Source: SM1-73 sp964588305
GTDB taxonomy: Bacteria; Zixibacteria; MSB-5A5; SM1-73
Direction of reading: 5' to 3'
Length of the DNA stretch: 64,000 nt
Assembly (NCBI GenBank): GCA_964588305.1
Contig: CAZPOP010000012.1
Coordinates: forward strand, 1 to 64,000
The notes below the pieces were generated by a model, which saw only the letters and a list, made by a program, of their open reading frames with translations, was not told the origin of the DNA and searched no databases. The translations under genes and the position numbers were made by a program. This document shows, piece by piece, positions 34,608 to 43,555 of the stretch (position 1 is its first letter; the number at the start of each line of letters is the position of its first letter).

Positions 34608-35504
34608 TTAATCAGCAGCGGATTGCTTCATCAGTACCTGCATGGGTGCTGCTTCCCCTTGTTTGCCTTGGCCCATGAACAGGGTGAGGTGGGGGAAAGG
34701 AATTTCGATATTCCTCTCATCAAACTTCTTCTTAAGCCGCCGATTGAATTCCCGCGCCACGCCCCACTGTTTGATGGCCTTGGTCTTGTACCGCGCCTTT
34801 ATGATAATGGCAGAGTCGGCAAATTGGTCCAACCCAAATATCTCCAGAGGCTCCAGAATGTCTTCGGAGCAGCTGGAGTCTTTGCGCAACTCCTCGTCCA
34901 CCTCTCTTATGATCTTCATCACCTGGTCAACATCCTCGCGGTAGGCCACCCCGATGTCGAATACGTAGCGAGAGTAATCCTTGGTCATGTTGGTGACCAC
35001 GTCGATATTCCCATTCGGAATGTAATGCACGTTTGCTGAGAAATCACGGAGGATGGTCATTTTCAGGTTCACCTTTTCCACTAGCCCGCCTTTGCCAGCA
35101 ATCTGCACCACGTCGCCAACCCGGATCTGATCCTCCAGCAGAATGAAAAACCCGTTGATTACGTCTTTCACTAGATTTTGAGCGCCAAAGCCCACAGCCA
35201 ATCCGACGATTCCGGCCGCCGCAAGTATGGGGCCAATTTCTACTCCCAGTTGTCCTAAGATGGTCATGAGAGCTACGACGAGGATTACCACGGTCAGCAG
35301 ATGGCGAATGACCGAGCTGAGAGTGGATGCCCGCTTCTTGGATTCCTCATCCACTTTCTGCCTGCTGAAGGCTACCTGCAATCGGTTGGCCAACACCTTG
35401 ACACCTTTGATGACAATCAGAGTTATAATGGCAATCAAGACGATTCTCAATCCGGTGGAGACAAACCAATCCCCGATTGCCTTTAGAATAACGGCGAGAT
35501 CCAT
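34608..35504 (-). CDS. MscS-family mechanosensitive channel (paralogue 3)
   Basis: The 298 residues have the canonical MscS layout: helices near 15-35 and 70-90, the pore helix AAAGIVGLAVGFGAQNLVKDV, and a beta domain FFILLEDQIRVGDVVQIAG with IPNGNIDVVTNMTKDYSRYV. A cytosolic alpha-beta domain follows, with a C-terminal extension of about 15 residues after RNIEIPFPHLTLF. Of the four paralogues this is the most typical small-conductance channel. It starts 98 bp downstream of paralogue 4. Confidence 0.92.
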   Translation of the reverse strand: MDLAVILKAIGDWFVSTGLRIVLIAIITLIVIKGVKVLANRLQVAFSRQKVDEESKKRASTLSSVIRHLLTVVILVVALMTILGQLGVEIGPILAAAGIVGLAVGFGAQNLVKDVINGFFILLEDQIRVGDVVQIAGKGGLVEKVNLKMTILRDFSANVHYIPNGNIDVVTNMTKDYSRYVFDIGVAYREDVDQVMKIIREVDEELRKDSSCSEDILEPLEIFGLDQFADSAIIIKARYKTKAIKQWGVAREFNRRLKKKFDERNIEIPFPHLTLFMGQGKQGEAAPMQVLMKQSAAD

Positions 35505-35602
35505 ATTAACCTCCTTCTTTGTTCAGCAATATCGCAAAAGGTTAAATCCTGTTTCATCTCTGCTCATGGAAATCGAAGTCCCGCCCGGCCCTGTTTTCTT
35601 TA

Positions 35603-36655
35603 CTATGTTTTACTCAAGAACAAAGTCTGCGTGGGATAAGCGAATTCAATCCCGCGCTTTCCGAACTCTTCATTGAGGGCAAGGTTGATCTCCTGTTGAA
35701 TGTCCATGTACTTGTTGTAGTCGCGGCTCTCCACGTAGTAAACCACCTCGAAGATCAGGCTGAAATCTCCATAGGAGGAGAAGTGCGCCCGGTCGAAAGT
35801 CGTACCAGCAACACTTTCTATAACGTTTCTGATTAGGGCCGGTATCTCTTTTAAGTGCTGAAGGCTGGTCTGATAGGTGACCCCCAGTTGGAAGACCACC
35901 CTGCGCCTGTCCATCCTTTTATAGTTGCGCAGGCGGGAATCAGTCAGGTCGGTGTTGGAAAAGACCAGTTGTTCTCCACCCAGGCTGCGGACCCGAGTAG
36001 TTTTGATGCCAACGTATTCGACGGTTCCCAAATAATCGCCAACGATGACAAAATCGCCGATCTCAAAGGGCCGATCAAAGACGATAGCCAGATAGCTGAA
36101 AAGGTCTTTCAAAATTGCCTGGGCTGCCAGCGCCGCTGCTATACCGCCAATGCCCAATCCTGCAATTACAGTGGAAATCTTAAAACCCAAATTATCTAAA
36201 AGGAAGGTAATACCGATGCCCCAGACGATTACCTTTATTACGGTAATTATACCTTTGATGCCGCGTACCTTGGCTTCATCCTTTTCTTTCTTTAACCAGT
36301 AGATCTCAAGTGCGTACCTGATTATTGTCACCAAAAAGCGAATACTAATGAGAGTCAAGAGGACCACGCCCAAAACATCGATGATTTTGCTTAAGCTAGG
36401 GTTCAAAGTCAAACTGCGCGTGGCCAGATAGAAGACGCCAAAATAGAGCAAGGGAAGGAAGGCTTTTTCAAAAATGCGTATCAAGAAATCATCTATGGTG
36501 GTAGCAGTTTTCTTGGCCCACGCTCTGAGACGACCTAGAACAATACTCTTGATGATTCGGACAACAAGAATGCCGCCGGCAAGAGTTGCAAGGAAGATGA
36601 GATAATCCAATACGCAGTTTTGCAAAAATGATGTCTCCAAAAAGTCTTTTAGCAT
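35603..36655 (-). CDS. MscS-family mechanosensitive channel (paralogue 4)
   Basis: The 350 residues include four to five membrane helices, more than the three of the basic type, then the pore region VIAGLGIGGIAAALAAQAIL and the beta domain IVFDRPFEIGDFVIVGDYLG with LVFSNTDLTDSRLRNY. The C-terminus resembles the alpha-beta domain and ends RGIEFAYPTQTLFLSKT, as in many MscS proteins. It probably heads a two-gene run with paralogue 3. Confidence 0.92.
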   Translation of the reverse strand: MLKDFLETSFLQNCVLDYLIFLATLAGGILVVRIIKSIVLGRLRAWAKKTATTIDDFLIRIFEKAFLPLLYFGVFYLATRSLTLNPSLSKIIDVLGVVLLTLISIRFLVTIIRYALEIYWLKKEKDEAKVRGIKGIITVIKVIVWGIGITFLLDNLGFKISTVIAGLGIGGIAAALAAQAILKDLFSYLAIVFDRPFEIGDFVIVGDYLGTVEYVGIKTTRVRSLGGEQLVFSNTDLTDSRLRNYKRMDRRRVVFQLGVTYQTSLQHLKEIPALIRNVIESVAGTTFDRAHFSSYGDFSLIFEVVYYVESRDYNKYMDIQQEINLALNEEFGKRGIEFAYPTQTLFLSKT

Positions 36656-36816
36656 GCCAATCCTCCTCTATTGAAGGCTAATTGCGGATGGCCATATGGC
36701 AACGCAATTTTGCTTCTGGTCCTTTCCCGGACGGTACCAGATTCTTTAACCATCTATCTTAACGTGTGGTTAGTCAATTGGCCTGAAGGATGCCTGGTAG
36801 CTCGTTTTGCCAGCGT

Positions 36817-37584
36817 TCAGCGAGCCGTATAGCCTCCGTCTATGACCAATTCGCTTCCAGTGACAAACTTGGACTCATCGGATGCCAGGTAAACAACGCC
36901 GTAGGCAATATCCTCCGGCTGGCCCACATGCCCTATGGGATGTAGGCTATCCAATTGTTTCCTTCCTTCTTCGACATCGCCCTGAGATTTTAAGTAATTC
37001 TCCACCATGGGCGTCCAGATGAAACCGGGATGAACGGAGTTGACCCTGATTTTGTCTTTGGCATAAAGGAAAGCATCCGTCTTGGTCATTATCCTCACCG
37101 CACCTTTGGATGCGTGATACGGCGGTACGTCACCCGAACTTACGATTCCGTATATGGAAGACAGATTGATTATGCTTCCGCTCCCGGCCTTCTTCAGATA
37201 AGGAATCACATGTTTGGTGCAGAAAAAGACACCCTTCACGTTGACCGCCATGACTTCGTCCCACTCTTCCTCTGTCAGCTCGTGTGTTGGCTTGCTTACT
37301 CCGGCTATTCCCGCATTGTTAACCAGAACGTCAATCTTGCCGAATTTCTTGTGGACTTCGCCGAAGACCTTTTCCACCTCCTTTTCATCCGAAACATCAA
37401 GGTGCCAAAACTCAGCCAGACCACCACTTTGTTGGATCTGTTTGGCAAGTACCTGTCCTTCCTTGTACAGAACGTCGGTCACAGCAACCTTGGCCCCCTC
37501 TTTTGCCAGAAGGAAGCTGGACGCCTTACCGATCCCCAAGGCGCCTCCTGTGACCACTGCCACCTTGCCTTTTACCCTTTCCAT
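36817..37584 (-). CDS. Short-chain dehydrogenase/reductase
   Basis: Classical SDR of 255 residues that oxidises or reduces an alcohol or ketone with NAD(P). The cofactor motif TGGALGIG is at 12-19, NNAGIAG near 89-95, catalytic Ser142 or Ser143 in INLSSIYG, and Tyr156 with Lys160 in YHASK. Asp37 after the second strand (VTDV) favours NAD(H). The substrate is unknown. The FolE2-like gene is next upstream in the same direction, 122 bp away; some SDRs reduce pterins, but the link is only positional. Confidence 0.9.
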   Translation of the reverse strand: MERVKGKVAVVTGGALGIGKASSFLLAKEGAKVAVTDVLYKEGQVLAKQIQQSGGLAEFWHLDVSDEKEVEKVFGEVHKKFGKIDVLVNNAGIAGVSKPTHELTEEEWDEVMAVNVKGVFFCTKHVIPYLKKAGSGSIINLSSIYGIVSSGDVPPYHASKGAVRIMTKTDAFLYAKDKIRVNSVHPGFIWTPMVENYLKSQGDVEEGRKQLDSLHPIGHVGQPEDIAYGVVYLASDESKFVTGSELVIDGGYTAR

Positions 37585-37706
37585 TTTCTCCTCCCGATAA
37601 GGTTTAGTTCAAGCCTTACAGATTAACCAATACCTGAAGACTGGTCAACAACTACGTTGGATTTGTTAGGCCCTTCACAGGATGCTTGATTTACATCCGG
37701 CTCACC

Positions 37707-38495
37707 TTATATCTCTTCCCCTTCGTCAGATGGGAACCAGGTAGTTTTTTCGGTTCTGATAACCGTGCTGTAAGAATGAAGCATACCATAGTTAGAGCAA
37801 TGGACTGAATACCAGGTGATGTCAGGGTTACGGGACAGTTCATCCTTTATTTCGTCAGTCAGAACCACGCTGGATTTCTTTTCCGAGTGAACCTTCTGAA
37901 TGATAAAGGCTTGGTCCTCTTCGGTTGAAAAGGAGTAGACCGGTGCCAAAGCATGTTTGTCCACAAGCTCAACGAGATCCTCCGGATAAATTTCTTTCTG
38001 CGATTCTACCTCAACGACCACTATGCTCAACTGACCAAACAGTCCTCCTGGTTTTTCAGGGCCAGACCCGGGATATGTAGTAATAACCGGAATTTCCATT
38101 TTGAAGATGACCTTTGGTTTGTCCACGACGTAAGACGCTTTTGCGGAATAAGTGCATAGGTATCTCACAAGACACTTCTCTTTGGACACCGGCGTCAGCT
38201 TTTCAATGAAAAAGGGATAATCAAAGTCAATCTTAACTGCTTTGGCTTCCAGCTCCTTAAGATAATCCATAATATTCACCCGGAGTGTTTTCGTTCCTAT
38301 TCTGTCTCGATGTTGATGGATGATCCGGATGAATTTGTCAATCCATCGCGCTTCGAATTCTTGGATTATTCGCGCGGACACAGAAATGTTTGCGATGGTA
38401 GACTGGCCACGAGGATAAGCCTTGGATGCTACCTCCATAGGAAAAGGCAAGTTTCTCATGCCCACATCAATAAGAAATCTCCTTTCTTCTGCCAT
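37707..38495 (-). CDS. FolE2/MptA-like GTP cyclohydrolase homologue lacking the usual cysteines
   Basis: The family (GTP cyclohydrolase IB) opens GTP for folate or related pterins with a metal held by a cysteine in a CPCSKE motif. Here the scaffold is clear over 262 residues from the ATG at 38493-38495 (GGAGG seven bases before): VGMRNLPFPMEV, FDYPFFIEKLTPVSKE, MEIPVITTYPGSG, PEDLVELVDKHALAPVY and NYGMLHSYST (usual ESIHNHxAY). The CPC position reads TYPGSG (140-145), so both cysteines are gone; the glutamate of ESIH is glycine, while His240 remains. It may be a different enzyme on the same fold, or an inactive partner. Confidence 0.75.
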   Translation of the reverse strand: MAEERRFLIDVGMRNLPFPMEVASKAYPRGQSTIANISVSARIIQEFEARWIDKFIRIIHQHRDRIGTKTLRVNIMDYLKELEAKAVKIDFDYPFFIEKLTPVSKEKCLVRYLCTYSAKASYVVDKPKVIFKMEIPVITTYPGSGPEKPGGLFGQLSIVVVEVESQKEIYPEDLVELVDKHALAPVYSFSTEEDQAFIIQKVHSEKKSSVVLTDEIKDELSRNPDITWYSVHCSNYGMLHSYSTVIRTEKTTWFPSDEGEEI

Positions 38496-38624
38496 TTTCA
38501 TTCCTCCTCTCTCCTTTATGCCATCACTGGGTTTCGTTGGGTTCGTGGCAGGATACTTGGCTACCATCCTTAAGAATGAAGCATACCGGAATTACAGCAA
38601 GAAGTGGGAACCCATATTATCGCT

Positions 38625-39095
38625 CTATTTACCCCTGTATTCTTGCACGGATTCACGATGTTTCATCATTAAGCCCCAGCCGATATCCATGTGGCTAATG
38701 ATTCCGACGACTTCATCATTTTGAACAACGGGCAACTGTTTCACGTGATAGGCGTTCATCAGAGCCGCTGCTTTAGTCGCATACGTATCCGGAGTTACCG
38801 TTTTGACATCTTTTGTCATGATCTGCTTTACCTGCACATTTAAGATGTCATTGAAACGATCTTCTATCAATTCTGGATTAGTGAAGTATTGCTCGTTTTC
38901 CATGAGTTCTTGCTCGCTTGGCAAAAATCTGCGGCAGAGATCGCTGTATGTTAGGGTGCCTACGAGCTTATTCTCGTTTTTCAGCACCAAAATATCGTTC
39001 AAATGGAAACGGAGCATCAGCTCCAGAACCTCACGGAATGTAGTTTTAGGGTCAACTTTCAGAGCTCGATGGTTCATTAATTCGTGTACTTTCAT
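38625..39095 (-). CDS. Tandem CBS-domain protein
   Basis: Cytosolic regulator of 156 residues made of one CBS pair, which normally binds adenosine nucleotides. The start is the ATG at 39093-39095 behind AAGGAGCAAACC. First CBS: MKVHELMNHRALKVDPKTTF through LVGTLTYSDLCRR. Second: VKQIMTKDVKTVTPDTYATK through VVGIISHMDIGWGLM. A linker of about 25 residues between them holds NPELIEDRFND. No partner enzyme domain is attached; the FolE2-like gene lies 129 bp downstream. Confidence 0.88.
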   Translation of the reverse strand: MKVHELMNHRALKVDPKTTFREVLELMLRFHLNDILVLKNENKLVGTLTYSDLCRRFLPSEQELMENEQYFTNPELIEDRFNDILNVQVKQIMTKDVKTVTPDTYATKAAALMNAYHVKQLPVVQNDEVVGIISHMDIGWGLMMKHRESVQEYRGK

Positions 39096-39467
39096 GGTTT
39101 GCTCCTTTTTTTGTATCAATTATCGTAATCCCATGTTCAGCCATTCTCAGAAGCTCAAGCAGCCATATCTCTTAATCAGAGTCAGGGAAGTCATGCTTCC
39201 ACCTTAGTCAGCATGAGGTCAACCAGCCGGAACGGTGGTTGGCTACTCTTCTTATCAAGCTCACCTCACTCCTTAATCTGTGCAAAAGTCAGAAAAAAGT
39301 CAAAGCAATCTTGGAGGGTGAGGCCAGTATATCTGCTGCTATGAATTCATTCGTTTCTGACTCGTACCGGCAAATCAACAAGTATGTCTCCGGTTAGTCT
39401 TTGAAATGAAAATCGGTTTGTGGCTTGTCCCTGGCAGTTCGCTCCATCAAGTCAGACTCTATCGAGT
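39096..39467. other. Intergenic stretch with a weak family B-like palindrome
   Basis: About 370 bp without a gene. Around 39213-39240 GTCAACCA and TGGTTGGC face each other, resembling the arms of repeat family B. Otherwise nothing seen. Confidence 0.4.
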
Positions 39468-40037
39468 TCAAGGATCTTCACTACTTTTTGATTTTGCAAA
39501 TGAGAAAATCCTTCTCTGGCGACCAGAATAGACAAATCCTCCCCTTTCGACCTCGTCAACTAATTCTTTCTCCGGGCCTCTGGTCTTCTCGAATGACAGT
39601 ATGCCTTCAGGCCTCAGAATACGACGTATTTCAGATATTACATTTTCCAATCCACCGGCAATGTAGCCAAGGCCAAAAAGGAAGGCAATGTCAATGCTCC
39701 GGTCGGGCAGTCCGGTGTCAGCGGCATTCGCAAGAATAGGAGCCACGTTTTTTATTCTCTCTCTTTTGATTTTCTTTTGGACTCTTTTTATACCCAGCGG
39801 ATGTACGTCTACAGCGTAGATGACGCCCTTCTGTCCCACCATTTTTGCGGCGGGAATGGTGAAGAAACCCGGACCACATCCGACCTCCAGTACCTTTTGG
39901 CTTGGCTTCAGTCCGGCTGCCTCCAAAAGTTTGTACGGATTTCTGAAAATCGGCAGAAGCGGATTGTCATGCATCAAGCATATTATCCAGAAAGCAAACT
40001 TGGAGTGATGATATTTTTTCTCGGCTTTGTGGTTCAT
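39468..40037 (-). CDS. Class I SAM-dependent methyltransferase
   Basis: Rossmann-fold methyltransferase of 189 residues. Motif I is VLEVGCGPGFF (about 50-60), the acidic end of strand two is YAVDVHP, motif II lies in IDIAFLFGLGYI, and ILRPEGILSFEK is the post-I strand. The N-terminus contains NPLLPIFRNPYKLLEAAGLK, common in small UbiE-type enzymes. The substrate is unknown. Its ATG overlaps the stop of the upstream methyltransferase by four bases (40034-40037), so the two are cotranslated. Confidence 0.85.
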   Translation of the reverse strand: MNHKAEKKYHHSKFAFWIICLMHDNPLLPIFRNPYKLLEAAGLKPSQKVLEVGCGPGFFTIPAAKMVGQKGVIYAVDVHPLGIKRVQKKIKRERIKNVAPILANAADTGLPDRSIDIAFLFGLGYIAGGLENVISEIRRILRPEGILSFEKTRGPEKELVDEVERGGFVYSGRQRRIFSFAKSKSSEDP

Positions 40038-40855
40038 CTTGTCTCCTGAGATTCATCCAACTGAACCCTTTCTCCATATAAGACCAGGTGTCTTGAGAAT
40101 CCTTTGGTGGTGGGTTCCTTACATAACCTTAAAAGCATCTGGGTCACCTTAGGGAAGTACTTCTCATCCCAGCTTCGGGATTTTAGGATTTCCTCTGGGA
40201 TAGAGAGCAATTCAAACATTCCGCAGACGGCGTAGATCTCGAGAACCCTAATTCCATGTTTTTTGAAGAACTGTTTTGCCTCTCCGACGCTCGCAACCAG
40301 ATGTTTGCTTTCATCGTGCTGGATATAACTCGGTTTCGAGTTTAGCAAAGCCAAAGCCGAATCGGGCTCTTGGCGAAACTTGCTGATTGCAGCGCCGCAT
40401 TTATTGACCAGAAATATTGAAATCTTCCCGCCTCTTTTCGTCACTCTAATCAGCTCTTTTGCGGCCTGGATGGTCCCGTCCCAGCAGATCACAAAATCGA
40501 AACTCTCGTCGGGAAAACCGAGACTGCAGACGTCACATTCGGAAATCTCCACTTTGTCACGGAGCCCTTCTCTTTTCAATTTGTTCCTGGCCACATCCAG
40601 CATCGCTGGAGAGATATCACATAAGGTGACCGAATATCCCATCTTTGCCAGAGGAAGGGTTATCCGTCCGGTGCCGCCTGCAGCATCCAAGATTTTTGCA
40701 TCTTCGTTTCCGGGTAGATGTCCTTTCAAAAGCTCCCAGTCCACGTAATGTTCCACCGCGCCCTTAAAATTCTGGTAATATTCGTCATACCCTTTGGCAT
40801 GTTCGTCCCATTTCTTTTTTATGCTTTCAATTGCTTTGGATTCATCCTCCGGCAT
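40034..40855 (-). CDS. Class I SAM-dependent methyltransferase
   Basis: Second methyltransferase of the pair, 273 residues. Motif I is ILDAAGGTGRITLPLAK (about 54-70), then TLCDISPAMLDVARNKL and DFVICWDGTIQAAKELIRV. It has a longer C-terminal part (residues 190-273) than the partner, probably a substrate lid. It starts with GGGAGGAAT behind the ATG at 40853-40855. Both lack tell-tale motifs for a named substrate, and they differ in the SAM-binding loop, so they are unlikely to be recent duplicates. Confidence 0.85.
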   Translation of the reverse strand: MPEDESKAIESIKKKWDEHAKGYDEYYQNFKGAVEHYVDWELLKGHLPGNEDAKILDAAGGTGRITLPLAKMGYSVTLCDISPAMLDVARNKLKREGLRDKVEISECDVCSLGFPDESFDFVICWDGTIQAAKELIRVTKRGGKISIFLVNKCGAAISKFRQEPDSALALLNSKPSYIQHDESKHLVASVGEAKQFFKKHGIRVLEIYAVCGMFELLSIPEEILKSRSWDEKYFPKVTQMLLRLCKEPTTKGFSRHLVLYGERVQLDESQETR

Positions 40856-41252
40856 CTTATTCCTCCCAGGTATCCGGATGATTTATCACATCAGAACTCC
40901 AGTTATCCCTTATCACTGACAACCAACCTACAACCCTTCAGCAAACCAATTGATCTTTCTTGAATCCACAGCTCTATGCGGGGATGGCATTCTGGTGGCA
41001 ACCGGCATCCCCGCAAGCCTTGTTGGGCAGAGTGCCAAAGGCTTTTGCTCAAAGAGCCCATCCGGTAGGTCACGTCAATCGCCTGGACTTTTTCGAAACC
41101 TATAAAGCATCTACCGTTACGAATTCGTTCGTGTGTTTTTTATTCACGCCTCCCCAATCGACAAGTGAACATCCGGTAGGCACATCCTGTCCGAGTCGAT
41201 AGTACTTACCTTCTGCAGGATATTGCCGTTTCGTCTGACGGCAGTCCTAAAA
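40856..41252. other. Intergenic stretch with a nine-base hairpin
   Basis: Nearly 400 bp. GCGGGGATG (40978-40986) pairs with CATCCCCGC (41006-41014) around a 19-base loop, and a short TGCCGT/ACGGCA stem lies near 41224-41243. No gene is supported. Confidence 0.45.
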
Positions 41253-41777
41253 CTAAAACAAGGTTCTCTTTTTATATTCAGCGTATGCCTGGCCGAATTT
41301 CTTCTCCAGGTCTTGTTCTTCCATATACTTCCAGACGAGTATCAACGGTACCCAGATTATGGCAGAAATCAAAGTCAAAAGACTTCTTGCGGCTAGCGGA
41401 AGACCGATATGCATGAGGATCATGCCCACATACATGGGATTTCTGAACTTATAATATATGCCGTGGGTAACAAGATGGTGAATTTCCTCGAAGCCCTTTT
41501 TCGTTTTGGCGGAGACTATGATAATCGCCAGCCCTGCCAGCCCCACCAATAGACCCAGCGGAAGTGCCACATAATTGGACATACTTATCTCGACCGGATC
41601 GGAAAAAATCATGAAACCCCATGCTACGTACCCGACAAGAATCATGGTTTCCAAAATAGCGTGCGCCGGTTTTGATTTGGCAAACCGGTACCCTTTGTGT
41701 TGAAAGACGTGGAGTACGGTATGATAAACATAGCCAGCCAAACACAGCAGAAATGCGATAAGAAATATTGTGTTCAT
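41253..41777 (-). CDS. Isoprenylcysteine carboxyl methyltransferase-like membrane protein
   Basis: Integral membrane methyltransferase of the ICMT/PEMT superfamily, 174 residues with four to five membrane helices. The SAM-binding signature appears as HGIYYKFRNPMYVGMILMH followed by a late EEQDLEKKFGQAYAEYKKRT, both typical. Bacterial members methylate lipids or isoprenoid quinone-like compounds in some cases; the substrate here cannot be told. It is 17 bp downstream of the nitroreductase gene in the same direction. Confidence 0.85.
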   Translation of the reverse strand: MNTIFLIAFLLCLAGYVYHTVLHVFQHKGYRFAKSKPAHAILETMILVGYVAWGFMIFSDPVEISMSNYVALPLGLLVGLAGLAIIIVSAKTKKGFEEIHHLVTHGIYYKFRNPMYVGMILMHIGLPLAARSLLTLISAIIWVPLILVWKYMEEQDLEKKFGQAYAEYKKRTLF

Positions 41778-41794
41778 GGTCTGAGCCTCTTTTT

Positions 41795-42640
41795 TTAGAA
41801 GAAATCAAACCCCGCATTCTTGAAAGCGCCGATCAGAGTCTCGTTCAGCTTGATCATCTCATCAGATGGATATCTGAGAGTGAAGAGAAACTGGGCATTG
41901 TTTTTTATGTTCAGTTTCTTCATCTGTTTTCTGATCGATTCGATATCGGCCCATTCCGGCTTTTGCTGCTTCTCTGCTTCCACAGCTTCCACATACGTGC
42001 GGTGCAGGTAGTTCTCCAAAGTATCCTCGAAATTGCCATATTTGTCTTCAAAGTTCTTTTTGATCTCATCATCAGTCAATTCTTTGTACTTCTCCCTATG
42101 CGCGATGACGTCGCGCTTCAATTTGGGAACGTTCTTCGGAACGGTCTTGGGATACCCGATGGATAAGACCATCATGGGAAGAACATATTCAGGTATGGCG
42201 AAATGCTTCCTGGCCCTGTCTATCACATCCAGGATCGTGCCTATGTAAACCGATCCGAGTCCGTGGCCTTGGGCTAAGATTACGACGTTCTGGGCAGCGC
42301 ACATAAGATCGGCGTAAGCAATCAGGAATTGCAAAAACGCCTTCTCCCCTTTGAAATCAGTTTCAAACATAGATGCCCATCTTTTGATCCTGAGGAAATC
42401 TACGCAGAAGATCATGGAGAGGGGAGCATTTCTTACCCACGGTTGCTCTCCAACCATTCTCGCCAGTTCTTTCCGTGCCTCAGCTTTCTGTACCAGGATG
42501 ACCGAGATGGGCTGAATGTTTCCCCCGGAGGGAGCATTGTTTACGGCATCAAGGAGTTCTTCAACTATATGCTCCGGGATTTTTTGGTCCTTGAAGTTTC
42601 TGACCGATCTTCGCTTCATTATTAGATCATATAAGTTCAT
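41795..42640 (-). CDS. Nitroreductase family flavoprotein
   Basis: FMN-dependent NAD(P)H oxidoreductase fold. The FMN phosphate motif KRRSVRNFKDQ is at 9-19 and the second FMN contact is NAPSGGNIQPISVILV. A later VYIGTILDVI matches the loop over the flavin, and VLSIGYPK the third contact. The 281 residues include about 80 more than the common 200, all C-terminal and helical (YKELTDDEIKKNFEDKYG onward), which is a recognised variant. Likely substrates are quinones or nitro compounds, but none can be specified. Confidence 0.9.
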   Translation of the reverse strand: MNLYDLIMKRRSVRNFKDQKIPEHIVEELLDAVNNAPSGGNIQPISVILVQKAEARKELARMVGEQPWVRNAPLSMIFCVDFLRIKRWASMFETDFKGEKAFLQFLIAYADLMCAAQNVVILAQGHGLGSVYIGTILDVIDRARKHFAIPEYVLPMMVLSIGYPKTVPKNVPKLKRDVIAHREKYKELTDDEIKKNFEDKYGNFEDTLENYLHRTYVEAVEAEKQQKPEWADIESIRKQMKKLNIKNNAQFLFTLRYPSDEMIKLNETLIGAFKNAGFDFF

Positions 42641-42704
42641 GGAGAGCCTCCGTGGTCGGCGGACATGCCTTATCTAGTGGGTTTATTATGCGAGGCACCC
42701 GAGG

Positions 42705-43397
42705 TCATTCGTCCCCCGCCACCTTCAGGACGACATTCGCCAAGCCTGACACGCTGTCCAATTCTGCATCAGGAACCTCAAACGGTATCCTGGGCTGCTG
42801 ATTCTTGTGGAGACCCAGGCGAATCAAGATGGTTCTCATACCCAGCAGTTTTGCCGGAATGACGTCCTTGTCTATTCTGTCTCCCACCATAATACACGAC
42901 TGAGGGTGACCACCGCACGCTTTCACGATCTGCTCATAGAATCGTGGGTCCGGCTTGGTGGTGGAAAAGTCGTCCTGGGTTAAGCGATGGGTGAAGCAGT
43001 CCAGAATGGATTGTTCTTCCAAAAGCTCAAGCAACTCCTGACCGTATTGGCCGGCAATTCCAACTTCAAAACTCTGGCAGATTGCCCTGAGCTCGGTTTC
43101 GAATTCTGAATTCAGCTTGAGCGGTGGTTTCCGCTTTTGCCATTGGTCGAAATACGACGCGTACAACTGATCGAACAGAGATCGGTTGCCTCTTACCCAT
43201 TTCCAAAACACATACTGATATACACTCGGGCAAAAGCAGTTGACTGCTTCCTCGACGTCTGCGTAATACATGTCGATAGAATATCCGGGGATAATGGTGT
43301 TTAAGACCTCCACTGCGATCTGGGCTCGAACTTCTTCGTGCTCGGATTCATCGAGAATGACCCCGCCAGCGTCTAGTAAAACGGTCGTTATCTTCAT
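42705..43397 (-). CDS. HAD-superfamily hydrolase
   Basis: Phosphatase-like haloacid dehalogenase fold, 230 residues from the ATG at 43395-43397 behind AAAGGG. Motif I is VLLDAGGVI with nucleophile Asp9; the usual second aspartate is glycine, as in the DxGGV subgroup. A long helical cap follows (about 15-110), and motif IV is MVGDRIDKDVIPAK near 175-188. It also has DDFSTTKPDP, the motif III lysine region. The substrate is unknown. An earlier frame up to 43487 has no ribosome site and runs into repeats, so I exclude it. Confidence 0.85.
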   Translation of the reverse strand: MKITTVLLDAGGVILDESEHEEVRAQIAVEVLNTIIPGYSIDMYYADVEEAVNCFCPSVYQYVFWKWVRGNRSLFDQLYASYFDQWQKRKPPLKLNSEFETELRAICQSFEVGIAGQYGQELLELLEEQSILDCFTHRLTQDDFSTTKPDPRFYEQIVKACGGHPQSCIMVGDRIDKDVIPAKLLGMRTILIRLGLHKNQQPRIPFEVPDAELDSVSGLANVVLKVAGDE

Positions 43398-43421
43398 CTT
43401 ACCCTTTACGTCAGCATTATT

Positions 43422-43518
43422 GTCGGGCAGCCCTCCGCCTTTGGCGGGGACAGCCCGACCTACGTCATTCCGACCGAAGCGAAGCATCTCAGAGACCCTT
43501 CGCTTCGGTCAGGGTGAC
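43422..43518. repeat. Repeats D (copy 1) and C (copy 2), adjacent
   Basis: 43422-43463 is a family D element (GTCGGGC to GCCCGACCTAC) with an internal CCGCC/GGCGG hairpin. 43464-43518 is a short family C element (GTCATTCCGA to TCAGGGTGAC). They lie back to back upstream of the HAD gene. Confidence 0.65.
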
Positions 43519-43555
43519 AAGCCTGCCGGACACGCCCGGCGCACAAGACTTGGCC

